This document shows, piece by piece, positions 50,454 to 59,266 of a stretch of 64,000 nt of DNA (the first letter of the stretch is position 1; every line of letters starts with the position of its first letter). The stretch spans positions 594,305 through 658,304 of the forward strand of contig CBDBMR010000016.1 of the NCBI GenBank assembly GCA_965207535.1, written 5' to 3'. The DNA comes from JAJDXO01 sp965207535 (GTDB taxonomy: Bacteria; Pseudomonadota; Alphaproteobacteria; Rhodospirillales; UBA2165). A program made the position numbers and the translations under genes. The notes beneath the pieces were generated by a model. The model did no database searches. It was not told where the DNA came from and saw nothing but the letters and a program-made list of their open reading frames with translations.

Positions 50454-52172
50454 TCAGGCATCCCCTTCCCAGCGGGCGTTCCCCGAATGGGTGACCGCGC
50501 CCAGGTTGGCCGGACCGACCGTGGCTGCGTATTTTTCGAGGGCGCCGGCGAGGCCGTCGCGCACCGGCGGCGACCAAGCGGCGCGCCGCTTCTCGAACTC
50601 GTCCGCCGGCACCATGTGCTCGATGGTCCGGGCCTCGCAGTCGATCCGGATGATGTCGCCGTTTTCGATCAGCGCCAGCGGGCCGCCCACCGCCGCCTCC
50701 GGCGAGGCGTAGCCGATACACATTCCGCGGGTGGCGCCGGAAAACCGGCCGTCGGTGATCAGCGCGACCTTCTCCCCCATCCCCTGCCCGTAGATGATGG
50801 CGGTGGTGCCCAGCATTTCGCGCATGCCGGGCCCGCCCTTGGGACCCTCGTTGCGGACGATGATGACCGAGCCCTCCGCGTACTCGCCCTTTTCGATCGC
50901 CCGGGTGCAGGCCTCCTCGCCGTCGAAGACCAGGGCGGGGCCTTCGTGGACCAGCTTGCCGAGACCGGCGACCTTGATCAACGCGCCGTCGGGACACAAA
51001 TTGCCCTTGAGGACCACGACGCCGCCGGTTTCGGAAATGGCGTCGGACGCCGGGCGCACCACGCTGCCGTCGGGCGCCGGGGCATCGCCGAGCGCATCTT
51101 CCAACCGCCTCCCGTCGATGGCCGGGCAACTCCCGTCCAGATGTCCCGCCTCCAGCAGCGCCTTCAGGATGACCGGCGTCCCGCCGATCTCGTAGACGTC
51201 CTTGGCGTGATAGGCGCCGCCCGGCTTGAGGTCCGCGATCAGCGGCGTCCGGTCGAACACCCCCGCGACATCCTCCAGCGAAAAGGCGATCCCGGCCTCG
51301 TGGGCGATGGCCGGGATATGCAGGCCGGCATTGGTCGAACCGCCGGTCGCCGCGACCACCGCGCAGGCGTTTTCCAGCGACGCCCGGGTCACCAGGTCGC
51401 GAGGCAGCGGTCCGCCGTTTTCGAGGACGTCCATGACCAGCCGGCCCGCGTGCTCCGCCGCCGCCAGCCGCTGCTCGTAGACCGCCGGGATCATCGCGGA
51501 ACCCAGCGGGGCGAGGCCCAGGGTCTCCGACACCATGGCCATGGTGTTGGCGGTGAACTGGCCGGCGCAGGCGCCCATGGTGGGCAGGCAGACCCGCTCC
51601 AGCTCCTCGAGGTCGGCCTCGGACATGGAGCCGGTCATCACCGCGCCGACGCCTTCGTAGGCGTCGATGGCGCTCACGTCCCGGCCCCGCCACCTGCCGG
51701 GCAGCGCGCTGCCGCCGTACATGAACACCGCCGGCACGTTGCACCGCACCATGGCCATCATCATGCCCGGCAGGTTCTTGTCGCAGCCGCCGAAGGCGAC
51801 GAGGCCGTCATAGGCATGGGCCTGGACGACCAGCTCCACGGAATCGGCGATCACCTCGCGGGACACCAGGGACATCTTCATGCCCGGATGGTTCATGGAA
51901 ACGCCGTCGGAGACCGAGATGGTGGTGAATTCGCGCGGCGTCCCGCCGGCCTCGACGACGCCCTTCTGCGCCGCCTTGGACTGAACGGCAAGCGTCATGG
52001 TGCAGGGGGTCACCTCGCCGGCGGTCGAGGCGACGCCGATGATCGGCCGGGCGATGGCCGCATCGTCCATTCCCATGGCGCGCATGAAAATCCGGTGCGG
52101 GGTCCGGTCGAGACCGTCCGTCGTGATGCGGGACCGGAGCTTTTTGTCTTCCGTCATCGAATCCTTCATCAT
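50454..52172 (-). CDS. ilvD: Dihydroxy-acid dehydratase family protein (IlvD/Edd)
   Basis: A 572-residue Fe-S dehydratase for branched-chain amino-acid synthesis (or a sugar-acid dehydratase of the same family). Cluster cysteines are in V-T-P-C-T-M, G-G-C-D-K-N-L-P-G and G-A-C-A-G-Q-F-T-A-N-T-M, with G-R-F-S-G-A-T near the C-terminus. The A-G-Q-F form is common in the [2Fe-2S] branch. Start ATG 52172 or ATG 52157 (M-T-E-D-K), the latter preceded by AAGGA. It is co-directional with and abuts the HAD gene. Confidence 0.88.
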   Translation of the reverse strand: MMKDSMTEDKKLRSRITTDGLDRTPHRIFMRAMGMDDAAIARPIIGVASTAGEVTPCTMTLAVQSKAAQKGVVEAGGTPREFTTISVSDGVSMNHPGMKMSLVSREVIADSVELVVQAHAYDGLVAFGGCDKNLPGMMMAMVRCNVPAVFMYGGSALPGRWRGRDVSAIDAYEGVGAVMTGSMSEADLEELERVCLPTMGACAGQFTANTMAMVSETLGLAPLGSAMIPAVYEQRLAAAEHAGRLVMDVLENGGPLPRDLVTRASLENACAVVAATGGSTNAGLHIPAIAHEAGIAFSLEDVAGVFDRTPLIADLKPGGAYHAKDVYEIGGTPVILKALLEAGHLDGSCPAIDGRRLEDALGDAPAPDGSVVRPASDAISETGGVVVLKGNLCPDGALIKVAGLGKLVHEGPALVFDGEEACTRAIEKGEYAEGSVIIVRNEGPKGGPGMREMLGTTAIIYGQGMGEKVALITDGRFSGATRGMCIGYASPEAAVGGPLALIENGDIIRIDCEARTIEHMVPADEFEKRRAAWSPPVRDGLAGALEKYAATVGPANLGAVTHSGNARWEGDA

Positions 52173-52226
52173 TCGGGCTTACGAGGATTTCGAGAATATC
52201 AGCGGGCGAAGGCGATACAATACAGC

Positions 52227-52895
52227 ATGGCCGGCTATCCTGAATTCGGGTTCATCGATTCCGACGGCATCTGGGCCGAGATCGTAACGCCGCCCGCAAG
52301 CGGCGGGGAACGGCCGGCCTTGTTCCTCGACCGCGACGGCGTCGTGGTCGAAGAGGTCTACAATCTGCATCAGGCCGGCGACATGAGCCTGATCCCCGGG
52401 GCGGCGGAAGTCATCGCCGAGGCCAACCGGGCGGACGTTCCGGCCGTCATCGTCACCAATCAGTCGGGAATCGGCCGGGGCTACTACGACTGGCCCCAGT
52501 TCATCGAGGTGCAGGACGCCATCAAGCGGCAACTCGACCTCGCCGGGGTCCATTTGTCGGCGGTCTTCGCCTGCCCGTTTCATCCCGATGCGCGCCCGCC
52601 CTACCGGCACGGCGACCATCCGTGCCGCAAGCCCAACCCCGGCATGCTGGTAAAGGCGGCCCGGGCGCTATCCATCGACCTCTCGCGGTCATGGCTGATC
52701 GGCGACCGCGCCATCGATGTGGGCGCCGCCCGGAATGCCGGCTTGGAAGGCGCCATGCATGTGCGCTCGGGTCACGGCGTTCACGAAGCCGAGCGGCAGG
52801 GCGCGCTGGCGTTAGCGTCCGGGGACTTCCGGGTGCTGACGGGAGATACGATCCAAGACGCCATCCGCGGCCTGCCGCTTATCGCGGCCGCTTGA
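52227..52895 (+). CDS. HAD-IIIA phosphatase, D-glycero-D-manno-heptose-1,7-bisphosphate phosphatase-like
   Basis: A 222-residue protein with F-L-D-R-D-G-V (catalytic D35 and D37), V-T-N-Q-S-G-I-G-R-G and the zinc loop C-P-F-H-P ... H-P-C-R-K-P-N-P-G of GmhB. Motif IV is L-I-G-D-R-A-I-D. The N-terminal 30 residues are an extension. GmhB makes heptose for LPS core; other members are histidinol phosphatases. ATG 52227 is the first start in the protein-like part; the open frame farther upstream is antisense to ilvD. Confidence 0.82.
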   Translation: MAGYPEFGFIDSDGIWAEIVTPPASGGERPALFLDRDGVVVEEVYNLHQAGDMSLIPGAAEVIAEANRADVPAVIVTNQSGIGRGYYDWPQFIEVQDAIKRQLDLAGVHLSAVFACPFHPDARPPYRHGDHPCRKPNPGMLVKAARALSIDLSRSWLIGDRAIDVGAARNAGLEGAMHVRSGHGVHEAERQGALALASGDFRVLTGDTIQDAIRGLPLIAAA

Positions 52896-53248
52896 CGTCC
52901 GTAATTGAGACAGCCGGACCGCACCCCCTCACTCTCATATCTTACGACCCCCTCACCCTGGTCAATTCCCTGCGGGAAATGACCGACCTCTCCCCCTGGA
53001 AAAGGGGGAGAGGGAATAGACAACAAGCCGTCATCACCGGGCTTGACCCGGTGATCCACGCTTTGGGGGGCACCGGTACACGTGGATGGCCGGGTCTGGG
53101 CCCGGCCATGACGCTCTTCATTTGACACCGGGTGAGGGGGATTTCGTGTCGCCGCCGCCAGGGACTAGAAAACGGTAGCGCGTCCCGCCGGGTCATTGTC
53201 AAATAGCGCCATGACCGAAATCGGTATCTCCCGGCCCCCGGCGCCGTA
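52896..53248. repeat. Intergenic repeat cluster
   Basis: About 350 bases without a gene. It contains the CCCCCTCACC...GGTGAGGGGG-bounded unit (about 52922-53160), with an internal GGTCAATTCCCTGCGGGAAA segment shared with 40449-40532 and 61134-61242, a CTCCCCC/GGGGGAG hairpin, and a two-hairpin repeat at 53030-53112. Confidence 0.75.
53030..53112. repeat. Two-hairpin alphaproteobacterial intergenic repeat, copy C
   Basis: Same two hairpins and GTCATCACC/GGCCATGAC boundaries as copy A at 40173-40255, with a few changes in the spacer between the hairpins. It is nested inside the larger repeat unit. Confidence 0.85.
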
Positions 53249-53998
53249 ATGGCGCGGCCGGCATCAGCGGCGCCGGCCCGCATCGACGCCCTCGACCTGC
53301 TCCGCGGGGTCGGGATCGCCCTGATGATCGTCTACCACCTGTCGTGGGACCTGTCGTTCTTCGGTTATGCCGAGGTGGACCTGTTCAACGACCCGTTCTG
53401 GCTCGCCGCCCGGACGTTCATCGTCAGCATTTTCCTGGTTGCCTCCGGGATCAGCCATGCGCTTGCGCGGCGCACGGCCGCCGATCCGCAGAAATTCCTC
53501 AACCGGTTTACGCGCATCCTCGCCGCGGCCATCGTCGTCACCATCGCCACGGCGACGGTGTTCGAGGAGGGCTTCGTGTTCTTCGGCATCCTCCACAACC
53601 TCGCCATCGCCAGCCTGTTGATCGTCGTCTTCGCCGGCCTTCCCTATTGGGCGGTCGCGCTCTGCGGCGCGGCGGTGATCTTTCTCGGGCTCGACGTGAA
53701 CCTTTCGTTCTTCGACATTCGCCAGCTCGCCTGGATCGGGTTCGCAGCCAACCCGCCCTTCTCCGTCGATTACGTGCCCATCTTTCCGTGGTTCGGCGCG
53801 ACGCTCTTGGGCTTCGCCTTCATGCAGTTGCTGCTCGGCTCGCCCGGGATCATGGGGCGGCTGGAAGGGTGGCAGCCCGGGGGCCGGATTCCGGACCTGC
53901 TCCGCTGGATGGGCCGGAAGACGCTGCTGATCTATCTGATCCACCAGCCGATCCTGTTCGGGGCGCTCTGGGTGCTCGACAAGATCAGCGTCCGGTAA
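53249..53998 (+). CDS. DUF1624 membrane protein (heparan-alpha-glucosaminide N-acetyltransferase-like)
   Basis: A 249-residue integral membrane protein with about six or seven TM segments. The N-terminal R-I-D-A-L-D-L-L-R-G-V-G-I and M-I-V-Y-H-L-S-W-D-L motif, with its conserved His, is the DUF1624/HGSNAT_cat signature of predicted transmembrane acyltransferases. A late K-T-L-L-I-Y-L-I-H-Q-P segment also fits. It probably acetylates a periplasmic sugar or glycan. No ribosome site is obvious at ATG 53249. Confidence 0.88.
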   Translation: MARPASAAPARIDALDLLRGVGIALMIVYHLSWDLSFFGYAEVDLFNDPFWLAARTFIVSIFLVASGISHALARRTAADPQKFLNRFTRILAAAIVVTIATATVFEEGFVFFGILHNLAIASLLIVVFAGLPYWAVALCGAAVIFLGLDVNLSFFDIRQLAWIGFAANPPFSVDYVPIFPWFGATLLGFAFMQLLLGSPGIMGRLEGWQPGGRIPDLLRWMGRKTLLIYLIHQPILFGALWVLDKISVR

Positions 53999-54091
53999 GC
54001 GGGGCTGGACCCGATCTGGCCACCTCCACCGGGATTCGTGCTAACCTTTTTTCATGAGAAGAACTGATCCACCAGGGATGGGAGGAAACCG

Positions 54092-54670
54092 ATGAGCAAC
54101 GAGATTTACACACCCACCGCCGAGGAAATCGAAAGCCGGATCGGGCGGTTCGGCGATCTCCGTCAGATGTCGACGGCCGACGATCTGGAATGGGTCGGCC
54201 AGGAAGCCATGGACGTGTTCTATGCGCGGAAGCTGATGCCGATCATTCTGGACGACACCAAGAGCCCGTTCGGCAACGACTCGCCCATCGTCGGCGCCGC
54301 CGGCTCGACCATGTTCATTTCCATCATGCCGCCGGGCCAGGGCCCGTGCCTGCACAGCCACAATTCCACCTTCGAGACCTTCATGTGCCTCGAAGGCACC
54401 ATCGAGTACTACATCGGCGATCCTATCGAGCACACGCTGGTGCTCAACAAGTGGGATACCTTCTCGTGCCCGCCCCGGGTCTATCGCGGGTTCAAGAACA
54501 TCGGCGATACGGACGCGGTGCAGCTGACGGTGATCACCGGCGTCGAGGAAGGGCGGGACGATGTCTCGATCCCGGATTCCATCGTCCAAGGGGTGGAGGT
54601 TGATTTCGGCAAGAAGATCGCCGACGGCTTCCGCGACTTCTTCCACTTCGATCCGCCGCGGAGCGCCTAG
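54092..54670 (+). CDS. Cupin-domain protein
   Basis: A 192-residue protein with one cupin barrel (about 70-155). The metal-site motif G-P-C-L-H-S-H-N-S-T-F-E-T-F with two His and a Glu is followed by C-L-E-G, and the second motif lies near 125-140 (P-P-R-V-Y-R-G-F-K). GGGAGG precedes ATG 54092. It may be a small-molecule dioxygenase or isomerase, or a non-enzymatic sensor. No pathway context is seen. Confidence 0.82.
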   Translation: MSNEIYTPTAEEIESRIGRFGDLRQMSTADDLEWVGQEAMDVFYARKLMPIILDDTKSPFGNDSPIVGAAGSTMFISIMPPGQGPCLHSHNSTFETFMCLEGTIEYYIGDPIEHTLVLNKWDTFSCPPRVYRGFKNIGDTDAVQLTVITGVEEGRDDVSIPDSIVQGVEVDFGKKIADGFRDFFHFDPPRSA

Positions 54671-54731
54671 GTTGAGCAGCTAGCCGCACTGCTCTACTTT
54701 CCGCCCAACAAGAACTTATTGGCGAACCCCT

Positions 54732-55316
54732 GTGTCCGATCCCTATTCCGATGCCATGGCGATGATCGAGCCCGGCGAAAGTCTTCGCTGGGCCGGCCGG
54801 CCCCGGCCCGTGGCCATGGCGTGGCAGCTTGGCCGCATCCAAGTGCTTATGGGCGCGTTCTTTCTGGTGTTCATGTATTTCTGGCTGGGCTTCTTCGTCG
54901 ATTGGGGCGATATCCCCGGCACCATCGAGAGAATCAAGGCAGACCAAATACTGGTTCTATTTGTTCTCGCCGGCCTGCTGTTTGTCGGCGTGGGCGCCAT
55001 CATGCTGATCCGGCCGGTCTGGTATCTGTTTGCAGCCGGCCGGTACCTCTATGCGATCACCGATCACCGCGTTTTAATCGCTCGCAACCTTCTCGGAACA
55101 CGTCAAGTTTCGCATTCCATCGAAAGCCTGGGATCCGTCGACAAGCACGGGGCTCTTGGCGGCGGGTGGAACTATTTGTTCCCAGGAAAGAAGCGGCAGG
55201 ACGGTTGGCTACAGCTAAGTCTTTCCTTTGACCGCTACCACACCACCCACTCATACAAATCCGGACTGTTCGGCGTCGACGATGGACTGGAGCGTTTCTT
55301 GATTTTCCGAGGCTAA
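54732..55316 (+). CDS. PH-like domain membrane protein
   Basis: A 194-residue protein with GTG start. The N-terminal L-R-W-A-G-R-P segment and two TM segments (about 36-54 and 72-93) are followed by the soluble Y-A-I-T-D-H-R-V-L-I strand, characteristic of bacterial PH-like membrane proteins (YdbS/YdbT group). Function unknown. Its 3' end overlaps the convergent oxidoreductase gene by four bases. Confidence 0.75.
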   Translation: MSDPYSDAMAMIEPGESLRWAGRPRPVAMAWQLGRIQVLMGAFFLVFMYFWLGFFVDWGDIPGTIERIKADQILVLFVLAGLLFVGVGAIMLIRPVWYLFAAGRYLYAITDHRVLIARNLLGTRQVSHSIESLGSVDKHGALGGGWNYLFPGKKRQDGWLQLSLSFDRYHTTHSYKSGLFGVDDGLERFLIFRG

Positions 55317-57628
55317 ACCCGGCGCTGTTTCTTGCCGCCGCGCATTTCGCGCCACGCCTTGATCTCGGCCTCGTCCCAGTCCTGGACGTCGGCGACGTTT
55401 GAGCGCCACTTGCCGTCCATGGCGGCGATGTGGGGCGGCCGCCAGGGTTCGTCCGCCTCGTCGGCCTTGACCGCTTTGCACAACAGCGCGCGGAGCTGAT
55501 AGGTGCCCATGGACTTGCAATAGGGCGGCTGCATGGAGGTGAGCGTGTTGGCGTTGGAGCGCCAGATGCCGTGGTCCGGGCTGTCGTCCTCTTCCGGGAA
55601 CCACCAGCCGTGCTGGGCATGGATGACCCTGGGATCGATCCCTTCGAAGATGCGCACCTTCTGGCGGCACTTGCCGCGCCTGGTCTCGATGGAGACCCAA
55701 TCACCGTTTTCGACGCCTAATTCGGCCGCCGTCTCCGGGTGAAGTTCGCATTCGGGTTCGGGCCGCCCGCGCCTGAGCGTCGGCATCTGCCGGAATTCCG
55801 ACTGGAAATATGTAGGCAGCCGCGCCCCGGTAATCAGGATGTAGGGAAATTCCTCGGCCAGTTCCGGCGTGGCGTAGGGGCTTTCCGGCGGCTCCTCGAA
55901 ATAGGGCAGCGGATCGTCGCCCCACTCCTCCATCCGGGTGGAGTAAAGCTCGATCTTGCCGGTCGGCGTGTTGAAGCCGTTCTCCTCGTACTTGCGGTAC
56001 TTGAATTCGGGCTGGACGAACCCCCTCTCCCGCAGCTCGGCGAAGCTCATGCCCATCTTGGGCGCCAGCATGGAATCGTAGACCTCTTCCGGGCTCTCCT
56101 GGCCGAACTCGGTGCCGAGGCGGCGGCAGATCTCGGTCATGATGACCTCGTCCTGCACGCATTCAGCCACCTGCACCACCTTCTGCTGGGCGAGCAACAC
56201 GTTCTGGCCGTAAAACGGCACGGCGGGCAGCGCGTCCACCTCGGCCCAGGTGGACACCGGCAGCACCAGATCGGCGAGCTCGGCGGTCGGCGTCATGTAG
56301 AGCTCGGCGACCATCAGGTAATCGAGGGCCATCAGGGTCTCGTAGACCACATCCACCTCGCCGTAGGTGGAGAGCGCATTGTTGCCGAAGATCAGTCCGG
56401 TGGTGACCGGATAGGGTTTCTTGGTCCGGATGGCATCGAAGATGCTGGGGATGTGGGCCGAGGGCAGCTGCGCCAACTCTCCCGACAGCACCTTGTAGTC
56501 GTCATAGCCCAAACGCTTCCTCTGCTGCTCCATGGGCATCTTGTCGAACAGCTGCGGCAGCGGTGCGATGCCCATCATGCCGAACGCCCAGCCCCCCGGC
56601 TGATCGATATTGCCGGTGATCGACGGCAGGCAGAGCAGCGCGCGGACGGTCTGGAAGCAGGCCGGCGTGTGCTCGATGGCGCATCCCCACTCCAGCATGG
56701 AGGGCTTGGTCTCGGCATAGAGCCGCGCCGCGCCCCGAATGTCGTCCGCCTTCACCCATGTAATGGGTTCGGCCCACTCGGGCGTGTACTGCTCGACCCG
56801 TTCGGCGAGTTGGTCGAAGCCGTGGGTCCATTTCTCGACGAACTCCTTGTCGTAGAGTTCCTCGCCGATGATCACGTTGAGCATGGCAAGCCCCAGCGCA
56901 TCGTCGGTGCCGGGGCGAAGCTGGAGAAAGTAGTCGGCGCGCCTGGCGAGCATGGTCTCGCGCGGGTCGACGACGATGATCTTGGGCTTGCGGGCGAGCG
57001 CATCCTTCACCCCGAAGCCCAATTCGCCGTCGGGCCCGGAATAGATGGGGTTGTGGCCCCAGAACAGGATCAGGTCCGGCTGCGCCTCGTTGGTATAGGT
57101 GCAGATGGGCAGCTGGCCCATGGTGATGATGGAGCCGTGAACCCTGGGCCGGAAGCACTGGGCGGTGCCCGGCTCGCACCAGTTGGGGGTGCCGATGGCG
57201 TTGGCGAAGCGGGAGACATAGCCGAAGTGGTGGCGTCCGGTCCCGGTGCCCACCCAGATGCTCTCGGCGCCGTCGCGCCGGGTGGCCTCGCGAATCTTGT
57301 CGCACATCTCGTCGTAGGCCTCATCCCAGGAGATGCGTTCCCACCTCCCCTCGCCCCGTTCGCCGGCCCGGCGCATGGGATATTTGAGCCTGGACGGGTT
57401 GTAGACCTGCTCCAGGCTGGCCGCTCCCAAGGGGCACAGCTTGCCCCGGTTCATCGGGTTGTCGGGATCGCCGTCGATGTGGACCAGCTTGCCCGCTTCG
57501 ACGTGCATGATGGTGCCGCAGCCCCCATGACACATTCGGCAGGCGGATTTGTACTCGCCATCGGGAAGCCCGGTACTGCCGTCGTCAAAGGCCGGATTGA
57601 CCAGGGGTTTTGGGGCAATTGCGTCCAT
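55313..57628 (-). CDS. Molybdopterin-dependent oxidoreductase (DMSO reductase family)
   Basis: A 771-residue enzyme. An N-terminal Fe4S4 motif with C30, C33, C37 and C65 (K-L-C-P-L-G) is followed by molybdopterin-binding domains and a C-terminal Molydop_binding domain (about 640-760). The region aligned to the Mo ligand of Fdh/Nap-type enzymes reads P-G-T-A-Q-C158-F-R, so a Cys ligand is likely rather than Sec. No twin-arginine signal is seen, so it is probably cytoplasmic. Candidate relatives include formate dehydrogenase, thiosulfate/polysulfide reductase and acetylene hydratase. No small subunits are adjacent. It is divergent from the HTH-methyltransferase cassette. Confidence 0.85.
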   Translation of the reverse strand: MDAIAPKPLVNPAFDDGSTGLPDGEYKSACRMCHGGCGTIMHVEAGKLVHIDGDPDNPMNRGKLCPLGAASLEQVYNPSRLKYPMRRAGERGEGRWERISWDEAYDEMCDKIREATRRDGAESIWVGTGTGRHHFGYVSRFANAIGTPNWCEPGTAQCFRPRVHGSIITMGQLPICTYTNEAQPDLILFWGHNPIYSGPDGELGFGVKDALARKPKIIVVDPRETMLARRADYFLQLRPGTDDALGLAMLNVIIGEELYDKEFVEKWTHGFDQLAERVEQYTPEWAEPITWVKADDIRGAARLYAETKPSMLEWGCAIEHTPACFQTVRALLCLPSITGNIDQPGGWAFGMMGIAPLPQLFDKMPMEQQRKRLGYDDYKVLSGELAQLPSAHIPSIFDAIRTKKPYPVTTGLIFGNNALSTYGEVDVVYETLMALDYLMVAELYMTPTAELADLVLPVSTWAEVDALPAVPFYGQNVLLAQQKVVQVAECVQDEVIMTEICRRLGTEFGQESPEEVYDSMLAPKMGMSFAELRERGFVQPEFKYRKYEENGFNTPTGKIELYSTRMEEWGDDPLPYFEEPPESPYATPELAEEFPYILITGARLPTYFQSEFRQMPTLRRGRPEPECELHPETAAELGVENGDWVSIETRRGKCRQKVRIFEGIDPRVIHAQHGWWFPEEDDSPDHGIWRSNANTLTSMQPPYCKSMGTYQLRALLCKAVKADEADEPWRPPHIAAMDGKWRSNVADVQDWDEAEIKAWREMRGGKKQRRV

Positions 57629-57744
57629 GCAAACAATTTACCACAAGAATCAGAAATCTCAATATACGGAATTTCCGAGCAACCGAAACAGCCCACTTCA
57701 GTCCCACGCTCCCACCCCACATGTAGGATAAATCCCACTTTGTC

Positions 57745-57765
57745 ATCCCACTAAATTAATGGGAT
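57745..57765. promoter_or_regulatory. Palindromic operator candidate in divergent promoter region
   Basis: ATCCCA-c-TAA-a-TTA-a-TGGGAT is a 21-base palindrome with one mismatched pair. A second ATCCCAC half-site is at 57732-57738. It lies between the oxidoreductase start (57628) and the HTH-methyltransferase start (57807). Confidence 0.5.
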
Positions 57766-57806
57766 TTTCGTTGACTCCTTGGTCCTCCAAGCCGGAGACT
57801 CGGGCT

Positions 57807-59264
57807 ATGGAAGACATTCAGACATTCATCGGCGAAATCGAGGATTATTGCCGCGATAACGCCATCGCCGAGTCGACCTTTGGCCGCCTCACCGTCAACG
57901 ACGGCAAATTCGTGAGCCGCCTGCGCGCGGGGCGCGGGGTCACCATGCGCACCGTCGACCGGGTGCGAAAGTACATGACCAAGGACGAGCCGGCGGCGCC
58001 CAGGGACAACGGTTCGGGAACGGCGGCCTTGCCCGACAACCTGCCCCTGAAGCGCGATGCGGCGCCGAAAGACAATGGCGCCGATGGGAGGAAGAAAGCC
58101 AAGGTCTATTCGCGGGTGACGCCCCTCGACGAAAACGGCGAACCCAAGGCGTTCCGGTTCTACGACAACCGCCAGAAATACCTGATGTTCGTCAACACCT
58201 GCTCGGAGAAGTGGGTGGTCGCCGAGCGCGTCGGCATGGAACTCGCCCAGGTTCACCCCAAACCGCCGGCGCTCAGGCTGTTCGATGCGGGCATGGGCGA
58301 CGGCACCGTCCTCACCCGGGTCATGCGCGACATGCACCGTCGCCATCCCACGGTCCCGTTCGTCATCGTCGGCAAGGAAATCAGTCTCGAGGACGTCCGC
58401 CTCAGTCTCGAAAAGATGTCCGACCGGTTCTTCGAACACCCGGCGACGGTCCTGGTGGTCACCAACCTCTACTATAGCGAGGCGCCGCAACTGATGCCCG
58501 GCAGCGTCACGTCGGCGGCTGCCCTCAATTGGCACGAAGTGCCGCTCACCGGCACCACGTCCCACGAATTCGATGAGCAGATCAAATCGCTGAAACCCAT
58601 TCTGTCCAAGGGCTGGAAGGTCAAGGCATCCAAGAAGACCGGCAACCCGCTCTATGAGCGGCCGTCGGTCATGGTGATCTATCGCGAGGATCAGCGCTTC
58701 GTGGTCGATCCCGTCATCCCCCGCCCCGGCCAGTTCCAGGGCCAGTACGACATGATCATGGCCTCTCAGCCCTACCGCGCCAGCATGAGCCCGGCGTTCA
58801 AGGTCGAGAAGGTCCTTGCCCCGCTGGCCAAATCCCTGGCGCCGGGGGGACGGATGCTGGGCATCCATTCCTATGGCCGTGACCCGGGCCTCGACGTCAT
58901 TCAGGGTATTTGGCCCGGCCGGGAGCTCAACCAATCGAGCCGGCACGAATTGATGAAGGTGCTGAAGCAAACTCTCGGCAAGTCCGAGCGGGATCTCCGG
59001 TTCAACACCTACGCCGACAATCGATCCTTGTTCCGCTACGACATGCACACGCTGCCGAGCGAAATCGGGGGCGAGAGCATCGGCACGTCGACCCTGTTCG
59101 CCGCCTGGAACGCCGCCATCTACGTCTATCAGATCGAGGACCACCTGATCGCCGACGCGGTCTCCGACGGCCACTATCTGACGGCGACCGAGGACGCGTT
59201 GAAACAGCACGGCGGCCTCTGGTTTCTGAATGAATCGTTCGTGGTCTCGCGGAAACGGAGCTAG
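57807..59264 (+). CDS. HTH-methyltransferase fusion protein
   Basis: A 485-residue protein. Residues 1-57 resemble a small alphaproteobacterial helix-turn-helix protein (A-I-A-E-S-T-F-G-R-L-T-V-N-D and R-A-G-R-G-V-T-M-R-T-V-D-R-V). A Pro/Lys-rich linker (about 58-105) follows, then a class I methyltransferase-like domain with motif I L-F-D-A-G-M-G-D-G-T near 158-167. ATG 57807 has GGAG upstream; an ATG at 57759 lies inside the operator palindrome and is rejected. It is followed two bases later by the MetF-like gene and then purU, all likely co-transcribed. Substrate unknown; the folate context suggests C1 metabolism (inference). Confidence 0.75.
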   Translation: MEDIQTFIGEIEDYCRDNAIAESTFGRLTVNDGKFVSRLRAGRGVTMRTVDRVRKYMTKDEPAAPRDNGSGTAALPDNLPLKRDAAPKDNGADGRKKAKVYSRVTPLDENGEPKAFRFYDNRQKYLMFVNTCSEKWVVAERVGMELAQVHPKPPALRLFDAGMGDGTVLTRVMRDMHRRHPTVPFVIVGKEISLEDVRLSLEKMSDRFFEHPATVLVVTNLYYSEAPQLMPGSVTSAAALNWHEVPLTGTTSHEFDEQIKSLKPILSKGWKVKASKKTGNPLYERPSVMVIYREDQRFVVDPVIPRPGQFQGQYDMIMASQPYRASMSPAFKVEKVLAPLAKSLAPGGRMLGIHSYGRDPGLDVIQGIWPGRELNQSSRHELMKVLKQTLGKSERDLRFNTYADNRSLFRYDMHTLPSEIGGESIGTSTLFAAWNAAIYVYQIEDHLIADAVSDGHYLTATEDALKQHGGLWFLNESFVVSRKRS

Positions 59265-59266
59265 CC

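Noticed and set aside
50055..52226. Upstream extension of the GmhB-like frame to give a 946-residue protein
   Set aside because: The first 724 residues are antisense to the HAD and ilvD genes; the real protein starts at 52227.
55313..57628. Molybdoenzyme as a second selenoprotein
   Set aside because: No in-frame UGA is present; the likely metal-ligand position encodes Cys.
55739..57754. 671-codon plus-strand frame opposite the molybdopterin oxidoreductase
   Set aside because: The Fe-S and molybdopterin motifs lie on the minus strand; the plus frame has none.
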